Below are positions 43,690-54,660 of a DNA stretch of 64,000 nucleotides, in pieces. Source of the DNA: Budorcas taxicolor (lineage: Eukaryota; Chordata; Mammalia; Artiodactyla; Bovidae); contig NC_068910.1 in assembly GCF_023091745.1 (NCBI RefSeq), positions 86,556,170 to 86,620,169 of the forward strand. The letters are read 5' to 3'. The position numbers and the translations under genes were made by a program. Each line of letters opens with the position of its first letter. Position 1 is the first letter of the stretch. Under the pieces are notes generated by a model. That model had not been told where the DNA came from. It made no database searches and saw only the letters and a list, made by a program, of their open reading frames with translations.

Positions 43690-45140
43690 TTTTTAATTTA
43701 TTGATATATTTTATTTATTTATAGGTCAACATTATAATAAAACTACAATCCATCTCCAAGAACCACAAAAGTCCAAACACAAGGTACCACGCATTCTTGT
43801 CCCACAGAGGGAATAATTTAATCATGTGTTTTTGTAATGGACAGAATCACTATTACAAAGACACATGTTCCCATAAAAGTAAGAAAGAGTGGTTTGAATA
43901 ATAAAGATTACCCTGCTATACAAATCCATAAATAAGTCCCATAACAAATATACAGTTTATACTCCCATGAAAATGGGGCTTAAATGTAACAAGAAGATTT
44001 AACTGCCTTAAACCTATGGTGGTGGTTCAAGACTCCAACTCAAAGGCACACTATTCTATACAGCAGCTCGTCTTTGTTCTTACCCTAAAGCAAATTTACA
44101 ACCAGTTATATTTATTATGTGTGTTCAGTCTTTAGTATGAAGGAATTCTTGATCATGACTAATGACTTTTGCCTTGAAAAAAACTATATGGTGTAATTTC
44201 CTTTGGTTTTTATAATAATAATTTTTAAAATCCTTATTTAAGAAATTGCTCCAGAAAAGATGAATTCTTTACCGGATGCTCAGCCATCATCATTACTTAG
44301 CAGATCAAAGGAACAAAGAAGATACAGCTTCAGTGTGGGCAAAGGAAACAACCAAAGTTGGAATTCGCAATCTGTGATCAAATACTATAAAATACTGTGT
44401 AGCCTTCTTTGGACAAGCACACATGGTTAGACTAGGGAAAAAAAAAAAAGCCTGCTAACAAGTCTATATTAAGCTTAACGTTATACTCTCAACTTGGTCC
44501 TAAGAGAAACAACACAATTATGAACCCTAAGATGAGCCGAGGCAACAGATGGTAAAGATTACTTGAGGGAGATGACACCTATATATTTGACCACAACTGT
44601 CAAACATACATAGAAGAGCTACATAACAACTGCACTTAACCCAGGCTGGCCCGTTTCTGGCTCAAGCATCTTGTAACTGACAGCTTGAATATCTCTAGGC
44701 AAGTATCTTAAGAGCACAATTCCCAAGGGAGGCTGATTTTTCAAAACACATGCCCCGTGCCCAAGAAAATCATGCACATAGATGGGGCTCTAACAACTAA
44801 GTCAAACTCATAAAATATATTTTTCTTGTTGATTTTTAAAAGCCCATTAAGATTGGATTGCATGATAGCTAGTCATTTCAGCAAAGTCTAAATTTATACA
44901 GAGCGTTTGCTTCTAGAAAAGTGTCACGTGTTTGTTTTGACCCTGGAACACTCCTTTTTACAAAAATTTGTAGAATCAATCTCAGTGAAAAGTCAATATA
45001 AAAAGCAAATCTGCTTAATCTAATGAGACTGTGTTGTATTGCATTGTAACCGCACAGAAGAACTCGACTGCTTTGTGGGGAGTGTCTTTTTTTGTGCTTC
45101 TCTGAACTGCATCACCAGCACCACCACCCACGGTTCCTCC
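43690..45140 (-). other. 1.45-kb repeat-free block with 3'-UTR-like features (possible transcript relic)
   Basis: I recognise no interspersed repeat between the Bov-tA copies at 43453 and 45151. Read on the minus strand, the block is U-rich with AATAAA-type signals clustered at its left end (TATAAATAAATAAAATA, complement at about 43708-43725) and then an A-rich stretch. This arrangement resembles an mRNA 3' UTR or the 3' part of a processed pseudogene. No coding exon or intron boundary could be assigned. It may simply be unique intergenic sequence. Confidence 0.3.
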
Positions 45141-45150
45141 AAGGGAGAAA

Positions 45151-45358
45151 GTGTTAGCTGCTCAGTCATGCCTGACTCTTAGCCATCCCGTGGACTGTAG
45201 CCCACCAGGCTCCTCTGTCCATGGACTTCTCCCGGCAAGAATACTGGAGTGGGTTGCCATTTCCTTTTCCGGGAGAACTTTCCAAACCAGGGATTGAACC
45301 CCTGTCTCTTGCATTGTAGGCAGATTCTTTACCTTCTGAGCCACCAGAGAAGCCCCGG
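45151..45358 (-). mobile_element. Bov-tA SINE with 10-bp target-site duplication
   Basis: GTGTTAGCTGCTCAGTCATGCC, CTCTGTCCATGGACTTCTCCC, GAACTTTCCAAACCAGGGATTG and CTGAGCCACCAGAGAAGCCCC. It is flanked by AAGGGAGAAA at 45141-45150 and 45359-45368. Confidence 0.95.
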
Positions 45359-45368
45359 AAGGGAGAAA

Positions 45369-46119
45369 AGCTTTGTCAAAAGACTTCCTGGTAAATTAAA
45401 AGCACTTTGTGGATAGTAATAGTGCGCATTGCACCAGAATGAGACCTAGTTATTCAGTGTTCTCCAAAATGTGTCCCTGCTAACTCGGGTCAATCAAATG
45501 CCTCATACCTGAAATGAACCAGTAGGCTTCCGAAATTGCTCCAGTAACGAGGCTAAGATAAACAAATACACAAGTTTTGCATAGCTCCATATTTTACAGT
45601 CAAGATATGACTTGCACAGATTAGCCCCCAAAATGGTCTTTTGAGGTTATCCTTATTGAGGATACTAAATGACTGTGTGTTATGCTCTAGGCCCTAGGAA
45701 GAGGGATAACTTTCCCTTTGCACAGATATTTATGCAGAGCAGACTCTGAGGCAGACTCTGTGATAAGCAAGGAGAAGGAAAAACAATGAAGACACATGCT
45801 TAATCTTAAGGAGTTTCCACTCCAGCTGAAGAAAAAGACAAGGAACAGTTATATGTAATAAAATTGTGTAATACCATAATAGAACTACGAGTCTAGTTCT
45901 GAGAGTGCCCAGAGATGGAGGAAACCGTCGGTTTTATCTGAGCCACTAAACAAAGCCTCTCAGCAGAGGTGACCTGAGGCCTTCAGGGATGCCCTTGAAC
46001 TGGATGTGGGACTGGAGACACGACATATCACTTGAGATGCATGTTTCAGTGTATAATCCTGGTGCTGAAAGCAAGGTAGACGAGGGGAACAAAAAGGGCT
46101 AGAAGTCTGGGCAACCAAT
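45369..46119. other. Mostly unassigned DNA
   Basis: The 45680-45850 part (GTGATAAGCAAGGAGAAGG and AAGGAGTTTCCACTCCAGC) resembles a common old mammalian repeat whose name I cannot fix. No gene. Confidence 0.4.
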
Positions 46120-46394
46120 TTTTAAAATATATCTAATGTGAAAAATTCCAAACATTCACAAAAGGGGAAAAAAATAATAAATAATCCCTCAAATGCCATT
46201 AATCTAGATTTAACAATTCTCAGAATTTGAGTATATTTGTTTCATCTACCTTGTCTTTTCCATTTTTTTTCTTTCCGAGTTTTTTAAAAAAGTATATCCC
46301 GGGAATATATCAGTCACCTCCCCTGACTTTATTATATGTATCTCTCAAAAAATGGGCATTGTCTTATTACAAACAAAACTGATGTTAATTAAGG
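46120..46394. mobile_element. L1-type fragment, left part (split by Bov-A)
   Basis: GAAAAATTCCAAACATTCACAAAAGGG, GATTTAACAATTCTCAG, TTGTTTCATCTACC and ATGTATCTCTCAAAAAATGGGC follow a widespread mammalian L1-associated sequence. It continues at about 46523. Confidence 0.5.
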
Positions 46395-46396
46395 AC

Positions 46397-46510
46397 CATC
46401 TGAAGAAGGAAATGGCAACCCACTTCAGTATGCTTGCGGATAATCCCATGGACAGAGGATCCTGGCAGGCTACAGTCCATGAGGTTGCAACTTAGCGACT
46501 AAACCACTAC
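46397..46510 (+). mobile_element. Bov-A monomer SINE
   Basis: GAAGAAGGAAATGGCAACCC, GGATAATCCCATGGACAGAGG and GGCTACAGTCCATGAGGTTGC. ACCATCT at 46395-46401 and 46516-46522, with GGACCATCT / GAACCATCT context, is the likely target duplication. Confidence 0.88.
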
Positions 46511-46522
46511 CGAGAACCATCT

Positions 46523-46600
46523 AATAGCTGGCCATACTGAATTTCTCCACTTTTTCAAAATTATTGTTTTACATGGTTAGTTCATTAGATTGGCAGCAGA
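46523..46600. mobile_element. L1-type fragment, right part
   Basis: Continuation of the fragment interrupted by the Bov-A monomer. The match is weak beyond 46570. Confidence 0.35.
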
Positions 46601-46654
46601 TTTTCTTTTTAAAGTCCAAATGCCATTGCATGGACTTGAATAGTATCTCACAGG

Positions 46655-46760
46655 AGGGCTGAGGGCATTATCTAAATAAATCCTTGTTGAACAGCCCTAT
46701 ACCTAGAACAGTGTCCGGCTCAGAATCAATCCTGTCATTGTTTGCTGAATTGCACTGACC
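46655..46760 (+). mobile_element. MIR/L2 3' tail fragment
   Basis: CCTATACCTAGAACAGTGTCCGGCTCAGAATC and TTGTTTGCTGAATTGCA fit the common CCTAGCACAGTGCCTGGCACATAG-type end in sense. Confidence 0.6.
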
Positions 46761-47365
46761 TGAACTGAATACAGTTTTCAAGTTGAGTACCATTTTATCA
46801 GTGTTCAGTTTTGATATAACTCTGGTGGCTCTAGGTCAGACATTGGAAGGGCTGATCTAACAAAAAGTTTGTATGCTCAGGGAGCCTGTAATGTATGAGA
46901 TCAACATTGTAGGTGAAAAGATCATAAACTCTAAACTGGAACTTTATAAGACAGAAGTTACCAGTTTATAGATTTACTGAAATTCTAGGTCTTTGAGCCT
47001 TCTGGAACATGGAAAGTGGCCCTACTTACCCTTGAATATCTATATAGACTAATATCTGAATAGCCTACTATCAAAGATACAGTAGATCTTTCTCAATCAA
47101 GGAAAAAAATGTGTCCTCTAGTGATTAAAGAATTGTTTTTGAAACATTTGTTTCAACAATGTTCTGTTTGAGTTATTCTTGGACAAACCTGTGTATTCTC
47201 AGTACCTAGTAAGAAATCACTGGAGGAGAAAAGTCCAGAGAGAACACTACTCATCATGTGGCAAAATTTCCACACCCACTTTATACATTTTTATATGTTT
47301 CTTATCCCACTGTTTCTCTTTGTTATTCACAATTGGTAAAATGATTAGGACAAATATTACCTACA
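46761..47365. other. Unassigned DNA
   Basis: Nothing recognised. Confidence 0.45.
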
Positions 47366-47452
47366 TTTAACATGTGAGTAAACTGAGGTCCAGAGACAAT
47401 ATGACTGCCATTTTCAAGGTCTCAAAGCTAGTTATTAGTGGAGGCAAGATTT
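47366..47452 (-). mobile_element. MIR SINE, left part (split by Bov-tA)
   Basis: CATTTAACATGTGAGTAAACTGAGGTCCAGAGAC and GGTCTCAAAGCTAGTTATTAGTGG are the MIR core in antisense. The match continues after the SINE at about 47686 for some 35 bp (GTCTGGATACC). Confidence 0.82.
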
Positions 47453-47467
47453 GAGGTCAAGTGTCTG

Positions 47468-47670
47468 CTGCTGCTGTGTTGTGCTCAGTTGTGTCCATTT
47501 CTTTGCGACCCCATGGAGTGTAACCCCACAGGCTCCTCTATCCATGGGATTCTCCAGAATGGGTTACCATTCCCTTCTCCAGGGGATCTTCCAGACCCAG
47601 GAACTGAACTCATGTCTTCTGCATTGACAGGTAGATTCTTTTACCGCTAGCCGCTTGGGAAGCCCACTGG
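47468..47670 (-). mobile_element. Bov-tA SINE inside MIR, exact 15-bp target-site duplication
   Basis: TGTTGTGCTCAGTTGTGTCC after a CTG triplet run, CTCCTCTATCCATGGGATTCTCC, GGATCTTCCAGACCCAGGAACTG and GCCGCTTGGGAAGCCC. It is flanked by GAGGTCAAGTGTCTG at 47453-47467 and 47671-47685, identical at all positions. Confidence 0.97.
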
Positions 47671-47720
47671 GAGGTCAAGTGTCTGGATACCAAGAATAGC
47701 ACCAGTGGTTTTATTTTTCT

Positions 47721-48079
47721 ACCATTTCCTTGATATTTATTTTCCACTCTTAGCACTGTTTTGGTTCCATTTGTCCTGTAGCACCAAACGTTCTGTGCAG
47801 AAGAATCTGGAAAGCAATGAAGATTCCCTGTCTTTGTGGGTGGGCCAAGTAAATAAACTTCAAGCAGTTTGAAGATTCCTTGAGAGCTGTCAACCTCCTC
47901 TTCATATTTTTTATAGGTTCTTCAGTCTCCATTATTGTTTTTGAAGATTTCTTCTAGGATATAAACAGAATCCTATTTTCCTCATAAAATAAACTTCTTC
48001 TATTAGCAATTGGTGATCCAAAATGATTTGAACTACTTATTATGCAAAATTGATGTATGTATATATATATACTCACACC
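47721..48079. other. Unassigned DNA
   Basis: Nothing recognised. Confidence 0.45.
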
Positions 48080-48288
48080 AAGTGGTATTGTCCAACTCTT
48101 TGTGACCTCATGGACTATAGCCCACCAGGCTCCTCTGTCCATGGAATTCTCAAGTCAAGAATACTGGAGTGGGTTGCCATTTCCTTCTCTAGGGGATCTT
48201 CCCAACAAAGGGATCAAACCCACATCTCATGTCTCCTGCATTGTCAGGTGGGTTCTTTACCTCTAGCACAACTTGGAAAGCCCCTCTA
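48080..48288 (-). mobile_element. Bov-tA SINE
   Basis: AAGTGGTATTGTCCAACTCTTTGTGACC, CTCTGTCCATGGAATTCTC, GGATCTTCCCAACAAAGGGATC and TCTAGCACAACTTGGAAAGCCCC. The first bases of the tail are degraded, and a TA repeat precedes it. Confidence 0.92.
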
Positions 48289-48361
48289 TGCATAATTTTT
48301 TTTAATCAAAATCCATTTCAAAAAGTTTTGTGTTCAATTTGTTCATAGTATCCATAATGTG

Positions 48362-48396
48362 TGGAGAAGGAAATAACAACTCATTCCAGTGTTCTT
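48362..48396 (+). mobile_element. Bov-A SINE, left part (split by Bov-tA)
   Basis: TGGAGAAGGAAATAACAACTC and ATTCCAGTGTTCTT are the start of a Bov-A monomer. It resumes at 48594. Confidence 0.85.
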
Positions 48397-48593
48397 GGGC
48401 TTCCCTGTGGCTCAGCTGGTAAAGAATCTACCTGCGAGGAGGGAGACCTGAGTTTGTTCCCTGGGTTGGAAAGATCCCCTGGAGAAAGGAAAGGCTACCT
48501 ACTCCAGTATTCTGGCCTGGAGAATTCCTTAGACTATAGTCCATGGGGTTGTAAAGAGTCAGACACGACTGAAAGACTTTCACTTTCACTTTC
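48397..48593 (+). mobile_element. Bov-tA SINE nested in a Bov-A
   Basis: GGGCTTCCCTGTGGCTCAGCTGG, GAGTTTGTTCCCTGGGTTGG, TACCTACTCCAGTATTCTGG and GTCAGACACGACTGAAAGAC with a CACTTTCACTTTC tail. TCCAGTGTTCTT on the left and TCTGGTATTCTT on the right look like the target duplication (9 of 12). Confidence 0.93.
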
Positions 48594-48682
48594 TGGTATT
48601 CTTGCCTGGAAACTTCCATGGACAGAGAAGCCTGGCGGGTTACAGTTCATGTGGTAACAAAAGGGTCCGATGCAAGTTGACA
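48594..48682 (+). mobile_element. Bov-A SINE, right part
   Basis: TATTCTTGCCTGGAAACTTCCATGGACAGAG and GCCTGGCGGGTTACAGTTCATG complete the monomer. The end is degraded. Confidence 0.85.
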
Positions 48683-48690
48683 CGCATGCA

Positions 48691-50035
48691 ATGCATTGCA
48701 TCCATATGTTCACTGTATGGCTATATAATCAGACATACTGCCTAAGTTTTGACCATATTAAATTTTAGTATAGAAATCTTTATAATATCAGGTTATAGTG
48801 TTAAAATGAACAAAACAAAAATTTGTTCTGGTTCAATCATTCCACAGCCAATTATCATTAGTCAATAATTATGAATAAATGTATATGTTTCTTGCATTAT
48901 TAATATATGAGCCACAAGTTCTGCATTTAGCTTTCTATTGTTGTTCCTTGTGTGATACCCATTTTGTTCAGCTCATGGTCTTGTTTCCAGTGTTACTGTC
49001 TTTCCAAGTCATTTTTCACTTTTACCTTAAACAATGTCATTATAAAAAGTTTTTCTAATTTTTGAAAATGAAATTACTTTGTACAAGTGTCCTTAGAAAA
49101 GATGGTATAATAGGCAAGTTCTGTAATTTCTAAAACCTCAAGAAATTGATGTAAGATATAAATGAAGATTATTTGGGATTTTTTTTTTTTCAACTAGAAG
49201 CCCCAGAAATTTAATTGTAAGATTGATTGATTCCACTTACAAGCCAAGACTGTGATAGGGGCTATATTTGGTTTCAAAATCTTGTTGCAGAGGGTTCTGA
49301 TTGAGATCACGCTCTTGCCTTTTCACACAGTGATTTCTCAGAACACTCCACTGAGATAGGTGTTAATTTCTATCCTTCTTTATTTCCTACAAGTGGAATT
49401 AGAGTGAGAATGTTCAACCAGCTTTTTTTTTTCCTTTTAAATTAACTTGTGGCCCTTTGAACACTCTTGGAAATGAAGGAAATTCATCCACCTAGATTGG
49501 GGAATTGTGCAGATTTACAAGCCTTAGGTTTTGTTCTTCGTTTTGTTACCGTTTTTGTTAATGGTGAGTATGAGGGGAGATGTCATTGATGCTGAAAATA
49601 TTACTTAAGAAAGAGGAAGAACAGATGCTATTATACTTACCAGAGCTATTGCATTTTAAAACAACAACAGAAAAAGACATTTTTAGAATAGTGGAATTAA
49701 ACTCTACACAAAATGGGTGTTGATGCATGGGGGTTCACTAGGGAGATTCAGGCAGTAACAAGCTTGCTTCACCAAAATATGGTATTCAAGAGGGATGCTG
49801 GGAGCACTGCAGTGACTATGTCTAAAACGTTTTGTTTTTGCTACAGCACTGAGCTGGGGGCCTTGTGGAAAACAGATGTTTAATTAAAGTCTTGCTGCAT
49901 GAACGCATGCATGGGCCCAGGTTGATTCTGAAATAAAAGTCACATTCATATGACACAGTATCTCCCAGAACCTCTTAGTTTAAGCACCCCACTTCTTGAG
50001 ACCTCTAGAGGGAAACCAGGTCATCCTTCTTTCTA
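48691..50035. other. AT-rich unassigned DNA
   Basis: No gene recognised. 49330-49400 has weak MIR-like text (CAGAACACTCCACTGAGATAGG) not strong enough to call. Confidence 0.45.
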
Positions 50036-50283
50036 AAATGGAAATCTGGTCCTGACATTCTTCTAGCTAATCACCTTCTGTGGCTCCCACGTACCCACAG
50101 GAATAAATCCAGGTTTCATAGCCAGACGTAAAAAGCCCCTGATCCTACCTCAGACTCCAGCTTCATCTCTTCCTTTCATTTTTCTACCCCTTCCCTTCCA
50201 CCCCAGATAAACGAGAGGCATCAACCAGCATTCTCTCTCCGTGCTTTCGTGAATGCTGTCTTCAGCATTCATGCTCTTCCAGT
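50036..50283 (+). mobile_element. L2 LINE, left part (split by Bov-tA)
   Basis: CACCTTCTGTGGCTCCCACG, GGAATAAATCCAGGTTTC, CCTGATCCTACCTCAGACTCCAGCTTCATCTC and GTGCTTTCGTGAATGCTGTC follow the L2 3' region in sense. Confidence 0.75.
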
Positions 50284-50298
50284 CCCTGGTTGATCACT

Positions 50299-50516
50299 GT
50301 TCTGCTGCTCAGCGCTCAGTACTGTCCAGCTCTTTGCGACTCCATGGACTGTAGCACTCTAGGCTCTTCTGTCAGTGGAATTTTCCATGCAAGAATACTG
50401 GAGCAGAGCCATTTCCTCTTCCACGGGATCTTCCCAACCAGGGGATCTTCTAACCCATGTCTCTTGTATCTCTTGAATTGGCAGGCAGATTCTTTACCTC
50501 TGTGCCACCTGGGAAG
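50299..50516 (-). mobile_element. Bov-tA SINE inside L2, 15-bp target-site duplication
   Basis: GCTGCTCAGCGCTCAGTACTGTCC, GGAATTTTCCATGCAAGAATACTGG, GGATCTTCCCAACCAGGGG and CTGTGCCACCTGGGAAG. It is flanked by CCCTGGTTGATCACT (50284-50298) and CCCTGGCTAATCACT (50517-50531), 13 of 15 identical. Confidence 0.96.
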
Positions 50517-50531
50517 CCCTGGCTAATCACT

Positions 50532-50755
50532 ACTTGGCTTTTAGTATTAGTTCAAAGCTCACCTCCTCTGAGAAGCTCTCTCCTGCATCCTGGTGTCTGG
50601 CCTGAGTGCTCAACACTTTCTGGCACAGGAAAGTGGGGTTTGCTGCCCTCCGTCCCCCTGAACTGCTCTCTGAAGAACCTAGATTTTTTTCACCTTTAAA
50701 TTCAAGGCACTCAGCATCAATGTGCCAGGTACACAGTAGGCACTGAAACATGCTG
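50532..50755 (+). mobile_element. L2 LINE, right part to 3' end
   Basis: AGTTCAAAGCTCACCTCCTCTGAGAAGCTCTCTCCTG and the end GTGCCAGGTACACAGTAGGCACTGAAACATG are characteristic L2 3' sequence. Confidence 0.82.
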
Positions 50756-50759
50756 GGGT

Positions 50760-50840
50760 GAAAAAGGTCAGGGGAAGGGAGAGAAAAAAACAGAATGGTG
50801 GGAAAGAAGGGGAAAAGAAGGAAGAAAGAAGAGGGAAAGA
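50760..50840. repeat. Purine-rich low-complexity tract
   Basis: GGGAAGG, GAAAGAAGG and GGAAGAAAG blocks with few pyrimidines. Confidence 0.85.
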
Positions 50841-53800
50841 TTGGTTCAGATCTTATTTTTAGGCTCTGAGAGCTAGAAATGAGTTCTAAAAAGAAAACAA
50901 CGCTCAACATTAAAAGAAAAAAAAAAACTTACTAAGAATGGGATATTTATTCTAAAAAATTAGCTTTTATATTTTGTAAATTGTTCATAGGCTTAATAGC
51001 AATAATTTTGAATCCATTCCTCTTGAGTGATTGCATGATTTAAAAAACAAAAGCAGTAATTTTCTTATTAAAGCCTGCACTTTGAAATCAAAGAAAGCAT
51101 GATTATTTCCAAGTTTGTTTGACTCCAACATTGAGATGAAAGCCCAATTCAGAAATAAAATTTTCAGTCTAAAATATTTTGTTGAAATGCCAAGCAAAAA
51201 ATAATTAATTAATTTGCAGTTTTTTGATGTGTTTTGGGGTCATAAGTCTATTTTACTTCCGCTTTACCACGGGCTGGAGGCTTTTAACTATTTATGGGTT
51301 TCACTGATCAGCGAGTTGGGGTAAACCAAACCATTCTAAGGAGTGTGGAATTTTCATAGAAGCGGGGCTTTCTTTAAACTTGGTTGCCTTTAGAGAATTT
51401 TAGATATGTTTGAATATCTTTTTTATAATATGCAAATACTCAATCATTTGGAGAAAAAAATAAAAATAACCAGTCATGCTAATTATAAAATCTTACACTG
51501 CAATATACATTCCTAACTTTAAACAAAGAGGTCAGTGCTGGGGAGAGAGGACGTGCAAAGCACAGAAAACCATCTGAGACTGTCAATAGGTGGTTTTCTT
51601 TGCTCCGCACACACACTCCCCACCTCTTTCCAAACTGCCTAGATGATCAGGGACTTCATGGAAACAAATAAACACAATGTATGGGGCAGAGAAGATTGGA
51701 GTTTGCCTCCAAATGTGCAAGTGAAAACTCAAACTCCTTGCATTGACCATTCACATATGATAGCCTTGCTTTAGTTGTAACCAGGTTCTTCACCCCTCAG
51801 CAATCTTTTCACTTATAAACGTTGAGCCTCGCAGCTGAGAAATCTATGTATCTGCCAGATCAAGAAGCCCTGACCAAGGCCAGCCAGTCCAAGGCTATTC
51901 AGCCCAGAACAGCAAGTCTGAAATAAAACTGAGAGCCTAAGTCTTAGATTCGCAGTTGGTCAGACCACTAGACCACACTGCACCATCAGAGCAAAGACAA
52001 ATATCAAGGTTCTCCAGGGCAGTCTCTGTTTACAGATGGGTTTGCAGCCTTTCTGAAGCCCTGTTTGTCCTAATTTCTTCTTCCTGTTTGCAACTTATGA
52101 GTATTTCTGTCTTCCTTTCCCCTTACCTAACCTATTTATATAATCACTTTTACTCTTTTGTTTGAAATGGATCCTGAGAGAAACTGAAGAATGAAATGGA
52201 ATAAAATGACAGGTTCTGGGTTGTCTGGGAGCATGCGTATGTCAAGATATTGGGACCTATCTTACTGTAGATAACATTCAAAAAGTGCATGAACACCAGA
52301 GCATATTTTACATTAAAAAAAAAAGGTGCTTTGAGCACCAAACAACTTCAGGCTCTCCCCACAAGTTTTGAATCAGAGAATCTTAAGACAATCAGGAAAT
52401 GATGCAAGTTAGATATGAAATCGATTAGGTGCCTTTCAACCCACGTGCAAGGGTGAACTTGCCAAAACTTACACTGTAAATAAAAGCTTACATTGTAAAT
52501 AAAACCTTACATTTTCAAAGTGTCTATTTAAATACACAGGTGTATCAAGAATCACATAAGATAGATTCATAGTCAATGTACAGCTTTAAAACACATGATT
52601 ACTTTGACAAAACTGAACAGCCTAGAAATAAAGTAGGAGAAGCAAATTTAACACAACATGAATGCTAACACTCGCGGGAAAGCAGGTTCCTCTAGCGGAG
52701 GTCATGAAGGTAGACCAGCTACTGTTGAACTTTGAAAGTGAACTTTGAGCACCAGGAAAATTTTAAGGTTAGAATACTAGTTTTATTTTTATCTAATTTC
52801 ATTTAATTTTATTCCTTGATGTAAGGATTACAAGTTTGTCCTTACACTATCATTAAAAGCCATGGTCGGGTCAATATGTGGCTCACAGATGTAATGGATA
52901 TACACTATTTCTATCAGAAATCAAGAACATATTCTGACAGAGGCAATTTTTTTTTTTTCTAGTCAGTAAATTTTATACCATTTTCCTCTCTGATTCTGTT
53001 TTGGTTTCTCAAGTCTGTTTCTCTTGGTTTCAAAATCTGTGTCTCCAGACTTGAACCCAGGAGTGAAAGAGGAGAGCTGCCTGGTCATTGGAACATCCAC
53101 GTGGTCACCAGGCCAAACTAACCTTACAGCCAGCAGAGCCAGAAGTGCCCTTGTGTGTCTGAGATCAGGCAACTTCAGCCTCAGCTGCCCAGGAGCAGTC
53201 AGCCACAGTGACCTCTTGTGAGGAACTTGGCCATAAGTCCTGACCCCTGGGTGGGGCTAGAGTATTGCAATCTTACCCCATTGCCTAATCCTTTGAACTC
53301 CAGTGGAACCAAAAAGGAGCAAGGATGGGATGAGTCTTGTCTCAAAAAGGAGTGCAGAAGAAAGAAGAGGGGAGATAACCAAATAGCCCTCAGGTCATAA
53401 ATGTTCCCAGAGGCTCTGTGTCTCACCTCTTGGGAGAGTTAACACCCTTCTCTTACAGATGGTTAATACAATATAGAACCTTTGGAATGGGGAACAAAGA
53501 ACCAGCCTGTTAGTCTAAGAGAAAAGAATTTAAATAGGAGCTGAACCAGGCTGGATAGGAGAGGAAAGGGGTTCTCTTAGGAGTCCTAGGAATAGAAAGA
53601 AGGAATCAGGGATTTGGGGGAATGAATGATTCCTGTGATACAGACTGGTTTTTATCAAATTTCCAATTTAGCTAATTATATTTAATAATGGACCATTGTC
53701 TTAAGCGATTTGGAAGAGAAAGAGGAGCAGTCTGATGGCTTACTTACTCCATGAGAGGTTTTGTGTATTTGTTTTTCTGTTCAGTTTTCCTGACTGTCTC

Positions 53801-54509
53801 CAGGACTATTTTCCAGATATATAGCTCTTAGATTTTTTTTTTTTTTTTCCTGGAAAGAAGTCCCAACAAATGCGCATGAAAGAAATCACAAAAAACCTCG
53901 TGAATGTTAACTACCATAGAATATGATTTTGAATCCTGTTGTCCTTGGCGCCTGGAAGCCAGGTAAGCACAACACAGGCAGCCACATGGGCATGAGCAGA
54001 AGTTCCCTCAGCCAAATTATCCAGGTCATGGCCTTCCAGAATGAGCACACCTGGAAAAACCGGTTAGTGAAGCTCTGAGTTTTCAGTAGGCATGAAGAAA
54101 AACAGAGGGGCAGCACTGTTTCCCTACAACATTCCCTGATGGCTTCCCACAGTCCTTAATCAAATTCTCTGATGTGGGTAGCCAGCCTAACTCTTTGATT
54201 TCTCACATCGCCTGCAGGAAGCTAGTGCTACACCAAATAAAAGAGGAGGAAAATTCGCTCATTCATCCTCCTGAATCAAAAACCTAAAGGAGGAGGAAGC
54301 CTTTACAAGCTAGTAACCAATCTTTCCTTCTCCCTCCCCCTGCCTTTGGCAATTTTTTTTTTTTTCCCCCATGGTGGGGAGGACTGGACTTCAGATCCGT
54401 TCTGAAATAAAAGATTGAATTGGAGGATCTGGTACTTTTTTCATTTCCTTCATAGGATCAAATGGCATGAAGAGCCCTTAGAGACTGATTAACTGCATGA
54501 CTGAGTGAT
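50841..54509. other. Mostly repeat-free unassigned DNA
   Basis: 3.7 kb in which I recognise no young transposon. It includes a 19-bp tandem (listed separately), T runs at about 52949-52960 and 53829-53848 and a T run near 54352-54365. Open frames are all below 80 codons and lack domains. It is the longest SINE-free stretch of the window. Confidence 0.5.
52468..52513. repeat. 19-bp tandem repeat, about 2.4 units
   Basis: CTTACACTGTAAATAAAAG, then CTTACATTGTAAATAAAAC, then CTTACATT. The units differ at two positions. Confidence 0.88.
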
Positions 54510-54660
54510 TCATTTATTCATTCAGCCATTTAGCAAGTGTTTGTTTAGGTCCTGCTTTGCAATAGGCACCATGCAAAGGCTGAGAACGCAAAGACAAAAG
54601 GGTATGAGGTTTTGCCCTGGACTCATGGTCCAGTAATAGAGACAGTCAGGAAAACAAATA
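54510..54660. mobile_element. Ancient MIR/L2-like relic
   Basis: CAGCCATTTAGCAAGTGTTTGTTTAGG, GCAATAGGCACCATGCAAAGG and AATAGAGACAGTCAGGAAAACAAATAA match a common old mammalian repeat in order. The family is not fixed. Confidence 0.45.

Noticed and set aside
45000..45440. A minus-strand coding exon at the right edge of the repeat-free block
   Set aside because: A frame of about 50 codons can be read if the Bov-tA is ignored, but it has no start, no recognised domain and no splice sites, and its amino-acid composition is unremarkable.
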